From contig JAJQJQ010000065.1 of NCBI GenBank assembly GCA_028622995.1, positions 868,001 through 932,000 of the forward strand: 64,000 nt of DNA, given 5' to 3'. Position 1 is the first letter of the stretch. The number at the start of each line of letters is the position of its first letter. The position numbers were made by a program, and so were the translations under genes. Shown here piece after piece: positions 32,079 through 45,400 of the stretch. The notes beneath the pieces were generated by a model. It made no database searches. It was not told the origin of the DNA and saw only the letters and a program-made list of their open reading frames with translations. This DNA is from Panagrolaimus kolymaensis (lineage: Eukaryota; Nematoda; Chromadorea; Rhabditida; Panagrolaimidae).

Positions 32079-35000
32079 GTCACTATTAGGAGAATTAAAT
32101 TTTGATAATGAAATTTATAAAAAAATAACTTTTTTAATGATTTTTCAAATCCAAAATTTTATTTCTTTAACTAATGACCTCGAGTTAACTCACAAAATAA
32201 TATTTAAAAAATATATGCAAAAAGAACTTCTTTTATTTGTTTGAAATAAAAACAAAGAAATTTTCTTTTACATTAAACAATCGGTTACAAAAAAAAAATA
32301 AGGACCCAAGCCTATCTATGCTGTTGTGTTGTTTTTGAGTGATGATTTATCGCTTGTTTCGGAGGCAAAGAAATAAAGAAAGAGTCAAATAAGGGCAAAG
32401 AAAAAAAAAGAACGTTTAGATTTGAATGACCATTACTACGCAAAATTTACGACCGCCACTGTTGCGCGAGCGAGCGTTCATTCATATTTTTTGTTCAAAG
32501 AAAATTGAGGGAAAAAGAAAGAAATAACTTATTTGCCCGCTGTCAAAACAAAGCCTATATTTAAATATTTTTCTTTTGCCATTGTTTGAGAATTTTCGAA
32601 AAAATGTATTTGTATTTTATAAAATTCAAAAAACGCATTTTACAAAACTTTGCTCTTTTTGTTACCACTATTCATATTAATCGTTTGCAAAAAAAAATTG
32701 TAAAAAATTTGTTACTTTCATTGATTGGTGAAATTAATCTTATTTAAAAAAAAATATTGTTAATTTTTTTGCTTATTATCATATATTCATGATAGTGATT
32801 ATCTTTTGAAAATTATCGTTGAAATCGTTTTACTTTCATTTTTTAAAAATCTTTTCTAGTTCTTCCAAATTTTATGGATTAGCTTTTATTATTATTATTA
32901 TCAAAACCAATTTATTATTTCCCATTGACCTATTCAAACATTTCAAAAATATCATTTTTAAAGCATAATTTTTGAATATTGCTTCCGTTTTATTTCTCTC
33001 TTCTCTTCTCCAAATGTTGCTGCTGATCGTCAAAGCGTGAAGGAGCACCCTCCGTTTTTTTCCAATTCATTTCAAATTCAATTTGTTTTTCTAAAAGTTC
33101 AACGGAATAAAAAAAAGCGGATTGAAAAGATCTGAATTTTTTTTAAATTGAAACCGATCGGCTGCTTTTTTTGCTCCGTTACAAAAACGTCATTTTTAAA
33201 ATTTTTTGTTTAGCGAAACACTTCATTGATTTTTTATTGTCCTTCCTTTGAGGCCTAGATTGATTGAACTTTTGAAATATGCGTTGCAAAGTTTATCAAT
33301 TCCAGATTTTCTTAATTTTAAGCTTGAAAAAATTATATTTTGGATAAAAATTTGCTTGCTAGTTTCTCTTTTCGTGACTTGCTTCTTTCTTCTTTTCATG
33401 AATATAATGGATTTGTCAAAGTCACGCTTTTGTCATTCATTTATATTTTTTTTCATCTGACTATTTCCGTTCACTTTTTCAATCTCTGCGGGTGGTTAAC
33501 TCAATTTTTCTTGAATGAAATACATAGATCTCCCATTTTTGGGTTATTTATTTATTTCAAACTGGTTTTTTTCTGCCTTCAAAATTTTCATAGCTTTAGG
33601 AATTTTTTTTTTCTTGCTTCATTAACTTTTTTATTTTGAAATTTGAAAAATGAATTTTGAGTTATATGGACTTTTCAATGATGCATTTTTCTGAATTTTA
33701 TTTGTCCAGTTTAGAGGAAAGTGAGAATTACGTTTGATCTCTTTTTATTGTTAATTTTTAGTTACTATCTATAAATGCCTTTTTTTTCGTTGCTAAAATC
33801 GCTCATCATCAAATAGAATTTGTTAATTTCACTTAATTTTTTGTTTTAATTTCATTTTCCGGCTTTCGATTATCCAGAGTCGTTTTTATTCAATTTAATT
33901 CAAGTTTTTAAAAAAACCAACATGATTGAAAAGTCGACTTGAAACTTCCTTTTTTTTTGTCTATTTGTAATTGACACTTCCGCCGTTCATCTTATTTTTT
34001 TACGTCGTTTTGGTGTTTCATTCATTGTGTGATACTTTATTTCTATTTTGTTCAATCATTCATTCATTTTTGATTTGCGCAACAAAAGCTTTTACTTTTT
34101 GTTCTGTTTTCAAAGCACAAAAAGCGTTTAATATTATTTTCATTGGTCGATTCTTTTACGTCGTCACTTGGAAAGAGATTTAGCAATGACCGAAAACGGA
34201 AATAAAAACAAGGGATCAATTTTTTGGGTGACTTTTTCAAGTTTATTTATTTTGGATTTATTTTTTAAAAGTGACTTTTGAGTGGCAGAAAAAAGAGATT
34301 TATATTTTTGATTTCCGATATTTTTTTTTCTTCTTGTTAACTTGGATCAAATGTAATTTTTAACGGGGATTAAAAAAGGAAATAAAGAAGACAATACTTA
34401 TTTTGTTGGGGATTTAAAAATCAAGCGATCCACGAGGAATATCTGCTCTATTATTGCTTTTGTAAACAAAGAAGAAAGTTGGCTTAATTAGGATTAACGG
34501 CTTATGACTTTTATAACATGATTTAAAATTGATTTTACTCTAAAAATTAAAAATTTGTGGCATGTTTCTCATAGTAATAATGAATGCGGAATTATTGTTA
34601 GAAGATTGTTACTATCATGGATAGTAAATTAAACCTACAAATTATTGTCGCTTTTTCATTGCTATCGCTTTCATTGTAAGAATGCACATTTACTTTTCTT
34701 TACATTTTTTTACCTTTTCGATTTATTATTATTTATTATGTCCGACCCCATTTTTTTTTCATTCATTGTAGGAATTGCCCGGGGCATTCACTTGTGGCCA
34801 CCCAATTCTTTCAAGAAAACATTCGGCTATTGTTCTTTTTTGGACGACAAAACTCGCGCACATTCTATTTTCCCATTTATTTTTGTTATGCTTTCAATGA
34901 AAAATACAAAATCCGAGGGGAAATTACGGAATAATAATTGAATATTCTCTTTTTTACCTTTTTTCTTTTGCATTTTGGCAATTTTTTTCAGCCTAAAATC

Positions 35001-36420
35001 GGTGCTAACATATGATAGTAATAGTAAATGGCGAATTATCGTTGTTTTATTATTACTTTCGTTGATAATAATTGTAAAACCATTTATTCGGCTGCAACAA
35101 AATCTTAACAAAACAAAAACAAGTGCTTTAATTTTCGTTTGCTTTCTTACAATTCGATCAACTAAAATAGTCATTTTTAGAAAAAGAAGAAAATGAAGAA
35201 GCTGCTTTTTCTTGTTTCATACTTGTTTTCTTAAGGACGACCCGTTTTAACCCTTTTGAGAGAAAAAATATGACAAAGACTAATGCGTTACTTCAAAAAT
35301 GTTTTTTTTTTGCTACTTTGCTGACCAATGAGTACAATAAAACTATATTTAATTCTTTTGTATCGACCCTTCTAAAATTTTGAAGAAAGAATGTGTTTTA
35401 GTGGTTGAAAAATCACAGAAAAGTTAGCTTTCATTTTTTATAATATGACTTTTATAATATTTAATAGTAATTTTTGATATGTTTTCCATAAACGACTGCC
35501 TTTTCGCCCAACTCTTTAAATTTTAATGATTTTTTAAAAACAACTTTTGCAATATTTAAAAGAATTGCCTTTGTTTTGATAAATTAGTTTGCCTGTCATT
35601 ATTTGTTTTTGGGTCTTAATCTCATGCTTTAAAAACACTTTTTTTTATCGTCAAAAAATGGTAACTCTATGTCATTTTTTATGTTTTTAAAGCAATTTCA
35701 CTTTCGTAAAGTTCTAAAAAATTATGATGGAGTTCTTTTTTTTGACTTCCATCAAACTCCTTAAAATTTTTTCTTCCAATATTCATTTTAAGAGCGAACG
35801 AACGAACCTCTTAATGAAAAGCTTCAATATTTTGCGCATCTCTTTTTTGTTGATCGGACAAACGACGAAACAATAAAGAAAAGAGACTCAATAAAAAGAG
35901 TGCTTTTTTATTGATGGAAAAAGAAGAAGAAGCCTCAGCTAAAAATATTCCAGTTTTTGTCATTTTCATTTTTATCTTCTTCGTTTGTTTTTTTTTTATG
36001 GAAAAGACTTGTGTTGTTAACCTTTTTGCTTTTTACAATTTTGTTTTTTCTACCTTAAAAGGAGATTTTAAACCGATTCCGTTTAAGATGGTTTCAATGC
36101 TTCACAATTTATTTTTAAAAACTGATTTTAAGATTTTACCACAAAAATTAAGTTACAATAATAGCCCTCCTTAAAAGACCAAATTTTTTTATTTTCTGTC
36201 TTTTTTTTATAACTTTGAAGTAACGATCGGCTTGCTTTTGTCGTGATTTTATTACTTTTGTTATTAGTTTATTCTTTTCTTTTTCGCTTTTCAGCTGTTT
36301 CATTGACTTCAATGTTATGAATATTTTTCTTTCCCTGTTTTTACAAGCCTTTATTTGATAATCAAAATTATTTGTTTGTGCGTAAAAATTAAAAAGTGAA
36401 AAATCTATTTTTGTGAAAAA
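32079..36420. other. 4.3 kb gene-free region upstream of tensin
   Basis: No exon is convincing on either strand. The sequence is AT-rich with long homopolymer runs. It probably contains the main tensin promoter and perhaps unrecognised 5' non-coding exons. No recurrent motif stood out. Confidence 0.5.
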
Positions 36421-39400
36421 ATGTTGTGCTTTAAAGGATCAAGCGATAAAGAGGTAAATAAACTGAAGAGAATAAAAAAAATTTAAAACTAAAATTACTT
36501 CCTAAAGTTTAATATAATTATTGTTTTTTTCCAGGTCAGCTGTTATGGAACACATAAATCCGAAAAAAAGAAAGTAAGTTTTTTTTATTAAAAAACATAA
36601 AAAACCGCTCCACGTAGATAGTAAGAAAAATGTCCAGTCTTCGAATTATCTGATTATTGTCAGCTTGAGAGTAAGAAAAATCTTCAAATTCCTATAAATT
36701 TATTGCTATCATTGGAGCGGTTTTTTTGCATCCGTTATTGCTCTTTAATTTTATATTAAAGAGAATAAAAGCTAAAAATTAATTTTATACTTGAAATCAA
36801 TCTTAAAATGATACACACATTTCTTCGCCATAGTTTTTATATCATTCTTTACTTTTTTTTTGAGTACACATTTCCTTATCTCTTTTTCTTACTTACCCTT
36901 TCAATCCAAAGGGAATTCATGAAATATGAAACACGAAAAATTATTTTGACTTTTTAAAGCTCAAAAAAATAATATTGAATCTTGAATGCTGGTGCCTAAA
37001 GGCATAAATTTCAAAGTTTATGCAACAAAAAAAAAGCTAACCAAAAAAGTTTTCTTCGTTGGCCGAAGAAGAAAAAGTTTCATGAAATATAAAACGTCTA
37101 AAAAAAGCATAATTTTAGCGGCATTTTTCTTTTCTTTTTTTCCTTTCCTTTATTGTTCTTCCTTGACCGTTTAATGATGGGAAAAACAAAAGTTATTGAG
37201 CTGAAATGAGGGCCAAAATAAAAAGCGAAAACCTTGTTTTATGAGGTCTTTTTTTGCGGCAACAAAAATGAAAGAAAACAAATGTATTGGAAATTCTTAT
37301 TTGACAGTTTTAAAAGTTTTTTTATTATTGCTTCAATTTTAATTTTATAGGAATTTTTTTTATTGATATAATAGTTTAAAAAAATATTAGATACACTAAG
37401 GCGCAAATATTCGTGCTCTAATATTTTTATAATTTGAGTCTCAAAGTTCTTCAAAAAAAACGATATGGAAGCTAGTTGAGAGGATAAAATACTTTTAATA
37501 TGAGAATTCCCTTTCGCGATAAGCAATACCCCATTTTCTCAACTTTTTGTTCCATTGATTCTGAATAATTAACAAGTTAAAATAAACTTGTGAATTTCAA
37601 ACTACCGTTTGAAGTTTTAGTATCTCATCGGTAAAAAGAGTTTCAAAGATTTCCAGGCACTTAAATCATATTAGCTTGTACATAAATGTTAATTGCTTTC
37701 ACTTTTTTGCCTTTAATCACCGAACATAAAAAGTAGGCCATCCAATGCCTCAACCCTCCACTTTTTTAAAATCTGCTTTTTTTTGAAGGTAAAAACTTCA
37801 ATAAAGTGTTAGTATTTTTTTAATTTGCCGATGAGTAAGATATCAACTAAAAATAGCTGCAACAAGCGGTCATTGGAAGATCTGTTCTGTTCCCATTTTT
37901 ATTGACAGCAGCAATGAGCTGCGAAAAAAAAAGAGTTTAGAACAATCACTTTTTTTTGTTTCTTTATTCGCGAAAGTCCAAAATCACATTGCTCTCTGTT
38001 TTATTTTTGAGCAACCTTTTCTTTCTATCTTTAGATCTCCGATAAAAACAAAATGGTTAAAAGAAGGCATAAAATTGACTGGCACTCGGGCAACTAAAGT
38101 AACGAACGAGAAAGAAGATCCGCTTAAAACAATTGTCCGAGGCTTGCTCCTTTTTTTGCGATAAAAATATATTTCATCAAAAATTTTTTTTGAGGATTTA
38201 TCCTTTTTCGCTCCTCGTCTCTTCAAGCTTGTGTAATTTAATAATTATTTTAATCAACTTTTACTTTTCTTTTGTTATTAGTTTTTGACCTTTCAAGGTC
38301 ATTCACACGTTCTTCTTTTTATTTTAATAGAATTGTTTTAAAAAATTCTTGGGGTTAATGAAAAAATATAATGAAAGGTAGAGAAAGAAGGAAAGCGACC
38401 TTGATAATGAATGAATGCAATAAGGCAGGCTCACCCATCGGATGGAAGACAGCTTTTATGAACACCATTTTTTCACCCGAATAAATGTGATTGCGTTTTT
38501 TTCTTCTTCTTTTGATGAACCCTCTTTTTTTGACCGGTTTATTATATTTTATAAACTCTCTTTATTCTTCGTCAATGGAAGGATAACAACGTTCTTTGCG
38601 ATGGATTATTTTAACCTCAAGAGTTTCGACAAAATTAAACTTCATTTTTTAAACACAGGTTAAACCAAAATTAGCGTTTTTTTATTTTGACAGTGTCTGT
38701 CTTTCATGATTTTCTATTTTTGACTTTAAAGTTTATTATTTTCTTCCTTTTATGTTTCTCATTGATTAAATTACATAAACAATGGGTTTGATTTTTCTGA
38801 TTATTGTCGTCACCCTCATATTACTTATTTATTTATTTGACTATAGCGCCCTCGTAAATTTAAAAAATGCTAAATTTTTCAAGGATCATTAACTAAGGTT
38901 TTTTACATTATTACTCTTATTATATGGATGTAAATAAAAGTAATGAATTTTGAAATTTTTTAGCCCCGATCTGCTAAGAAATCATCGACCGACCCATTTG
39001 TTTATGATACGATAATGAGCGATCGAAATGGAACAAACCTATCTGCGAAACAAGCTATTCCAGGTGGAGTTGAATATAATCAAATAAGTCATAGAATTAT
39101 TGGTAAATATTAAATCCTTTCTGCAAGTTTATTAAAGTTTTTAAATTTCAGCATTGACTTATCCCACGAATGCATCAGATTCGGCATATAGAAATTCTAT
39201 TAAAGAAATTAGTGAAAAGTTGAGAAAAAATTATCCAGATAAATATAAAATTTTTAATGTTTCTCAAAAACGAAGTGATCTCGGACGAGCTAATAGCGGA
39301 GCGGTAGTTGAATTAGGTTGGCCTCCCCAGCTTTCACCTCCTTTAGATCGACTTTGTTCAATTTGTAAACAAATTGAAAATTGGTTAAATTCCAATCCTG

Positions 39401-42400
39401 AAAATCTCGTTGTTATTCATTGCAAAGGATGGAGATCAAGAGCCGCCATCGTTATTGCCGCTTATATGCATTATACTAACATTTGCGCAGGGTAATGTAT
39501 ACTTTTCTTCTTCTTTGAAACTGAACTCATTTTATTTTAATTTTTAGAGAAGAATCAGTTGAAGATCGATTTGGAATGAAAATCTTTAGTGAAAAGTTTC
39601 TTGGCGTTGATGGTCAACCATCGCATAAACGCTATGTTCGATATTTTTCAAACTTATTATCTGGTCGGTTTGGGATTAACTTCTCGTATTATAATTAAAG
39701 AAGTGGTTATTTAGGTTCAACAAAAGTTAATCCCACGCCTATTTTTCTTACAAATATTTCGTTGAAAAAAATAAATGGAAAAGGAATTGTTTTAAAAATC
39801 TACGAGCGTATGAAGCCAGTATATAGTTCTCAACCCATGTAAGTTTTTATCATAATTATTTCTTGTAAACAGATTTTTTTTGTAAATGAATATATCGCTT
39901 ATTTTATGAAAAAAATTCTTCTTACTTTGGTAACTGTTTAAAAAAACTTTTCATGCGTGAAAAGAAGAATATTGCGTGCGACCGCTTTTTCTAGAGTTGT
40001 TAAAAATGCAAATCTGTTTACGCTTTGAAGAAGCTACTTTTTTTGAGCGTCAAAAACAATAGAAAATTATTCCACAACTCTTGGAAGGAGTTGTTTCTTT
40101 TTTAGTCTTAATATTTTTAGTAAAACTCTTTTAAACCAACAAATTTTACAACTCATTTTTATATTTTATTTCCCACCGATATTCATAATTTTTCTTTAAA
40201 AAATAATTAATTGTTCTTTAAAAATACGCTTAAATATAATATTTTCAGTTCCATAAAATCCAGTGTTGAAATTGAAATCGATAACGGGCTTCCTCTTCGC
40301 GGAGACGTATTAGTTAAATGTTTTGAGAAACGTTCAGGTTTGGATAGAAGCCTCGTCTTTCAATGTCAATTTAATACTTGCGCACTTAATTTGGATCAAA
40401 GACGCCCAACTCTGCTTTTTTATAGGGAAGAACTTGATTTGATTAACACAGGTAAAACAATTCTTTATAAAAGCCAAAAATCCAAAAAATGATGCTTATT
40501 TTAGATCGTTCATTGGATACACAAGCTTCCATTGAATTTTCATTTGTTTTTGAGCCGCCAAAAGAAAAAAAAGCATCAAAATCTTCCAAACGTTCCTTGA
40601 GTTTATCAAGCAGCCGAGATTTGAAAGATAGTAAAGAAGAATTTTCCAGAGCTGATAGTTATGAAAATTTTGATCGACCCGAAGGTTAGTTTTTTTATAT
40701 TTTGAGTCTAACTTCTTTCTTTTATTTTTTCATCTATAAAAGTTAGTGACAGATTTTTTTTCATGCTAGAAAATCATCATAAAAAAAAAACGAAGCTATT
40801 AAATTGGGTAATGAAATTTTGTTTGTTAAGAAAAGAAACTCCTAAGTTGAAGTAAAAATAAAGTTATTTTGATATTATTTTTCTTGTTTACATCTTTCAA
40901 AAAACTTTTTATGAGTACTTACTTTCATAAGAATAAAAAATGAGGATTAATATAAAAACTTTTTTAATTTATTAAAAAGCGATGACAAGTGGTAAATCTT
41001 ATATTATTTTAAATTCTTTCCTAAAATATTTTGTTCTTGAATTTTTTAGCTATGTTTTAAAATAAGCATGATCTCCATTAACCGCTCCAATGAGAGTAAT
41101 AAGTTTTTCACAAGTTTGTAAGCTTTTGTTACTTTGTTTGATAGTAAAAATTTTTTAGATGTTTTAATATCATTGTTACTGTCTCCTTTGAGCGGTTTTT
41201 TTTTATTTTTTTTTATACTATTCCTAAAAAAAACTTAGAAATTCAATTACTTTAGTCAATTATGTTCTTTTTAAAAAGGAGGAAATAGAGCATAACTCAT
41301 GTTTCTTTTTTTTCTCCGATTTTTGCAACTTTTTTTTTGCATCAAAACTAACAATCGAATTTTTTCCAAACCTTATCAACCTTGAATTTTCAGGTATTTG
41401 ATTCTTTATTACATCAAAAAACTTTAGAGATAAAAAAACATTGTTCTCGTGCGCTTTTTTAGCCATTTTCAATAAAAATTCGATGATCATATGTTTCGAT
41501 TTCTTTTTTCTTGTGGTTTTTCTTTTTTTTTCATGAGATTTTGTTACATCTTTTTTATCCCCCTTTCTTTTTTGTTTACTTTTTTTGGGGAAGATAAAAA
41601 ACAAAACAACTTTTTTAGTCATGCCTTCCTTTATCATTGAATATTATTCTTTTCTTTTTATGTCTACCAAGAATGTTTCTAAAAAGCTGTTGTTTGTTAC
41701 AACTTATTCCTTTTTAGCTATTTAAGTACCAAAAATAGCCAACGGACAATAATATACTCATTATCTTATCCAAAAAAACCAAAAAGCTTCCGTTTTTCTT
41801 AGTTTTTTTAAATTTATTGGCTTGCCAATTGCTTTTTTGAATTTTTACAAAGTTGTTCAAAAATAGTGCAATTAATTTATATTTGTATCTATCCCGTATA
41901 AAATCGTTTAAGAGTTTTTTTAAAAGATTTAAGGACTCATCGAAATCTCCAAAAGCACACCTGTTTTTACTCTTTTTTTAATTCAATCTAGCCAAGTTGA
42001 ATCTTCCATTTTTTACTTTATTTTTTTGTTTCTTTGTTTTTACTCTTAGTACTTGTAAGAAAAGTGTTCATATCTTATCATCGACTTAAATTTTAATTTG
42101 ATTAAAGTGCATTTCATTCATCGATTGATTTTAAAATTATTTTTTTTTAATAGCCAAGTAGAAAATTTATGCCCGTCATCATCATTCAACACCCCCACAT
42201 AAGAAACACAAGCGTGTTAACTTTAACTGACTTTGCAAAAAAAAAAAATCCCCCGAAGTCAATAAAAAGGACAAAAGTGATTTTTTCCCGCGTTTTAAAA
42301 TTTTTCTTCCTTTCAACAGCAAAGCTCAGAAATGCCAATTTTTCTTACGGGGACAACAAACACGAAGGATGGACATTCACCGTTGCTTCAATGTTTCGTT

Positions 42401-45400
42401 TCTTTATTGTTTAAAATCCACAAAGAAGATAGCTAGCAGCCGTAAGTAAGACCCACAGTGGTGGAGAAAAAGCGGCAAATTTTTTTACTACTATTGATCC
42501 CAATTTTTTAAGATCTTTCATTTTCTCTCTTTTTTTCCAAAAGAAACAAAAATATGGGATGCCTTTAAGCTTAAATCCTGAAGGAAAGACACACCACCAT
42601 CCATTATGAAGCAAAAGCGAAAGGGAAGGAAATATTGTTGGAGAACTGATTTTTTTGCCCCTAAGAGAGAGAGAGAGAGTCATCCCATCCCTATAGGAAC
42701 AAAAGATCTTTCCTGCCAGCCGAGTTATTTTAACTTTTTTTGATTCGATTTTGATTTTTTTTTTCTATTTTAATTCTTGGATGAATGCACTTTGCAAATA
42801 AAATTATTTTTTCAACTCTTTTTTTGCCAGAAAAGCATTTTTTATAATTTGTTTGGATTATGTAAACAAACGAAAAAAAGAAAAAGAAAAGAATGACATA
42901 AAAAATGCGCCGTATTTCTTCTTATAATAAAATGCTGAGAGTGAAAATTGATAATAATACTTTTTAAAATCTCTTTATTAATTAACGATATAATAACAGA
43001 CTTTGAATGTAATCATCTCCATGTAATTATTACCATATTATTCATTATTATTTATGGGTTTATCTTTTTTCATTTATTTTTTCTCGAGTATTTTCCTTAC
43101 CAGCATTATTTTTTCTTTCTTTTTTGCAAATTACAAATTATATATTATTAGTAACAACCTAACTTAACCTGACCAACCGTTTGGTTCCTTTTTTTTGTCT
43201 TCCTTTTCTTCCTTGCGGCCATTATCCAGTCGCCTCAAACAAAAAGAAAATGCAAGCAGATACTTGTTTTCCTTCTTGTCGACCCTTTTTTTGTTTTAGC
43301 TTCTTGGATTACATTACCTTTGTCATCCTTCTTGTTTTTCTTATTTGTTCCAAACTCCTTTATTTTACATTTGGGCATTCATAGATACTTTTAAGGAGGA
43401 TGTAATTTAATAAAATATGCCAAAAAAAAAGTACAATTTTAGAAGCTAAGTTAGTTAATATTTTAGACGATCGATCAATTTCAACTTCATTAATTGAATC
43501 TCCTCATCATTTTTCACCTTCGGTGGGTGATAACACGAGTGGACTTTATACCGAACTTCAAAAAGCCACATCAAATCAAACTTTCTCTTCTTCTCAACAA
43601 CCTTCGCCTTTAGACGGTGCTGATTCTGGAATTGGTTCAGATTCTCCAAAACAAAAGATGGCCCCTCCGGTTCCTCCAAAACCAAGGCGGCCATCCTCTT
43701 CGACGATGGATCCCGATGATGATGATGTTATGAGATCGGCGTATGAAGATTCCACTATAGGTCGAGATCGTTCAGGTTGGTGATTACGAATATCACATCA
43801 TTTTTAGCTAAGAATACCTATTCTTTAGTTTTACCTGCATCTGTTCGACCAAATTCGAGGCAATCCAATCCACGGGCTTCGTCCCCAGCGGAATCTACTA
43901 CCACTCGTTCAGCTACACCTCGTATTACTGAACCGGATTTAATGCCCAAAGATAGATATGATCCAAATTCAAAATGCTTTAGGTCAATTTTCGAATATTA
44001 TTTAACACACATTTACATACATAGATATTGTTTTAGTTATGTACCAGCCAAAGCCCTTCGAGAGCATTATACCGCTCCAAAGAAACCACCATCAAATCGA
44101 CGACAATCCATGGAACGGTCAGATTTAGATATTTCAGCGGTCGATAAAGAATCCCTTCGAAATGTTTCAATAACTCCTACAGAACTTTCAAGAAGACCCG
44201 AAACTCCTAAATGGGATGCAGTAGTGGATAAGATAGCTCCAAAAATCGATTTACCTGAAGTTCGTAAAGATTATCGTCAACTTGAACGTGAAAGATATGG
44301 AGATAATGGTGGCGATTATTTTTCTAAAACTTTACCCAATGGTTATGTTGGTGGAAGGCATTATGGTGATGAAGATGAATTTGAAAGGCCAATAGTTGTT
44401 GAACAAGCAAAGAAAGCTCGACAACCTAAAAGACGAGGACGATACGGAAGTTATAGCACCACAAATGATGATTATAAGTAAGTTCCTTCAATTAAACTTA
44501 TTTCTGTTTTTAATGAACTTTAAAAATATTTTTTTCCGATAATAAAAATTTCAATGTATTAAATGAATAATTCATTTTGTTTAGTAGCGATATGGATGAT
44601 TTATGCAATCCAGATTTTTATTTATCATATTCAGCAGCACCTACTCCACCACCAGATAGATTTGCTCCTGGATCAAAATCAGTTGAACTTCCACGAAAGC
44701 AAATGAAAACAATTTCTCAAAGGGATTTGGATGAAATTGATAGCATTATTGAATCAACTACAACTCTTCCTACCCGTTCTTGCTATACCCCGAAACCAGA
44801 ACCACCTCGGCCTTCAGCTGAAAGGGATGCATTTAGACTTCGAAATTGTCGATCAGTAAATTCAGGACCAACCACTCGAAAATTATTCTCTAATGAGAGA
44901 TACGATGCAACAACGGATGCTGATAATCCAGATGATTGGTTGAAAAATAAGTTGAAGACTCTTCATTCCAAACGCGGTGGATATCCAGATGCGATGCAAC
45001 GAAAACATACAGAAAAGAAATTACTTGAAGAATTAAAAAATGCAAATCCTGATAATCAATTACAAAAAGGCGAATATGTTAGTGAAGGAATGGGACAAAA
45101 GATGAATTCCAATAATAATGATTCGCAAATAGATTTACTTGAAGAATATCAAAAAGAGGAAGAAAGATTGAGAAATACTCGATCGCCTTTTACAGCTATC
45201 GATGATTTTCGATCCATTAATCGCGCCCAAACGGGAACACCCAATTCTATGGCGGGTGGAAATAATCGTTACATGCGTGGTGCAACACCAACATCACAAA
45301 TTATTCGAAGTAAACCACCCACACCTCCTCCACGAGAACGATCAAAGAGTCCAACAGTTCGATCCCCACAACCCTTTAGAAAATCCCAAACTCCTTCAGC

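Larger units (their letters stand above)
40685..43442 (+). other. Tensin intron 8 (2.8 kb)
   Basis: It contains repeat copy B, a (GA)n tract at about 42665-42679, and otherwise AT-rich sequence. Two in-frame acceptors lie 24 bases apart at its end (AG at 43441-43442 and 43465-43466), so an eight-residue difference between isoforms is possible. A lysine-rich reading frame on the minus strand near 41.3-41.6 kb is composed of homopolymers and is not taken as a gene. Confidence 0.55.

Noticed and set aside
41260..41637. 125-codon lysine-rich open frame on the minus strand
   Set aside because: It is built from A/T homopolymers inside a tensin intron, with no domain, splice or start context.
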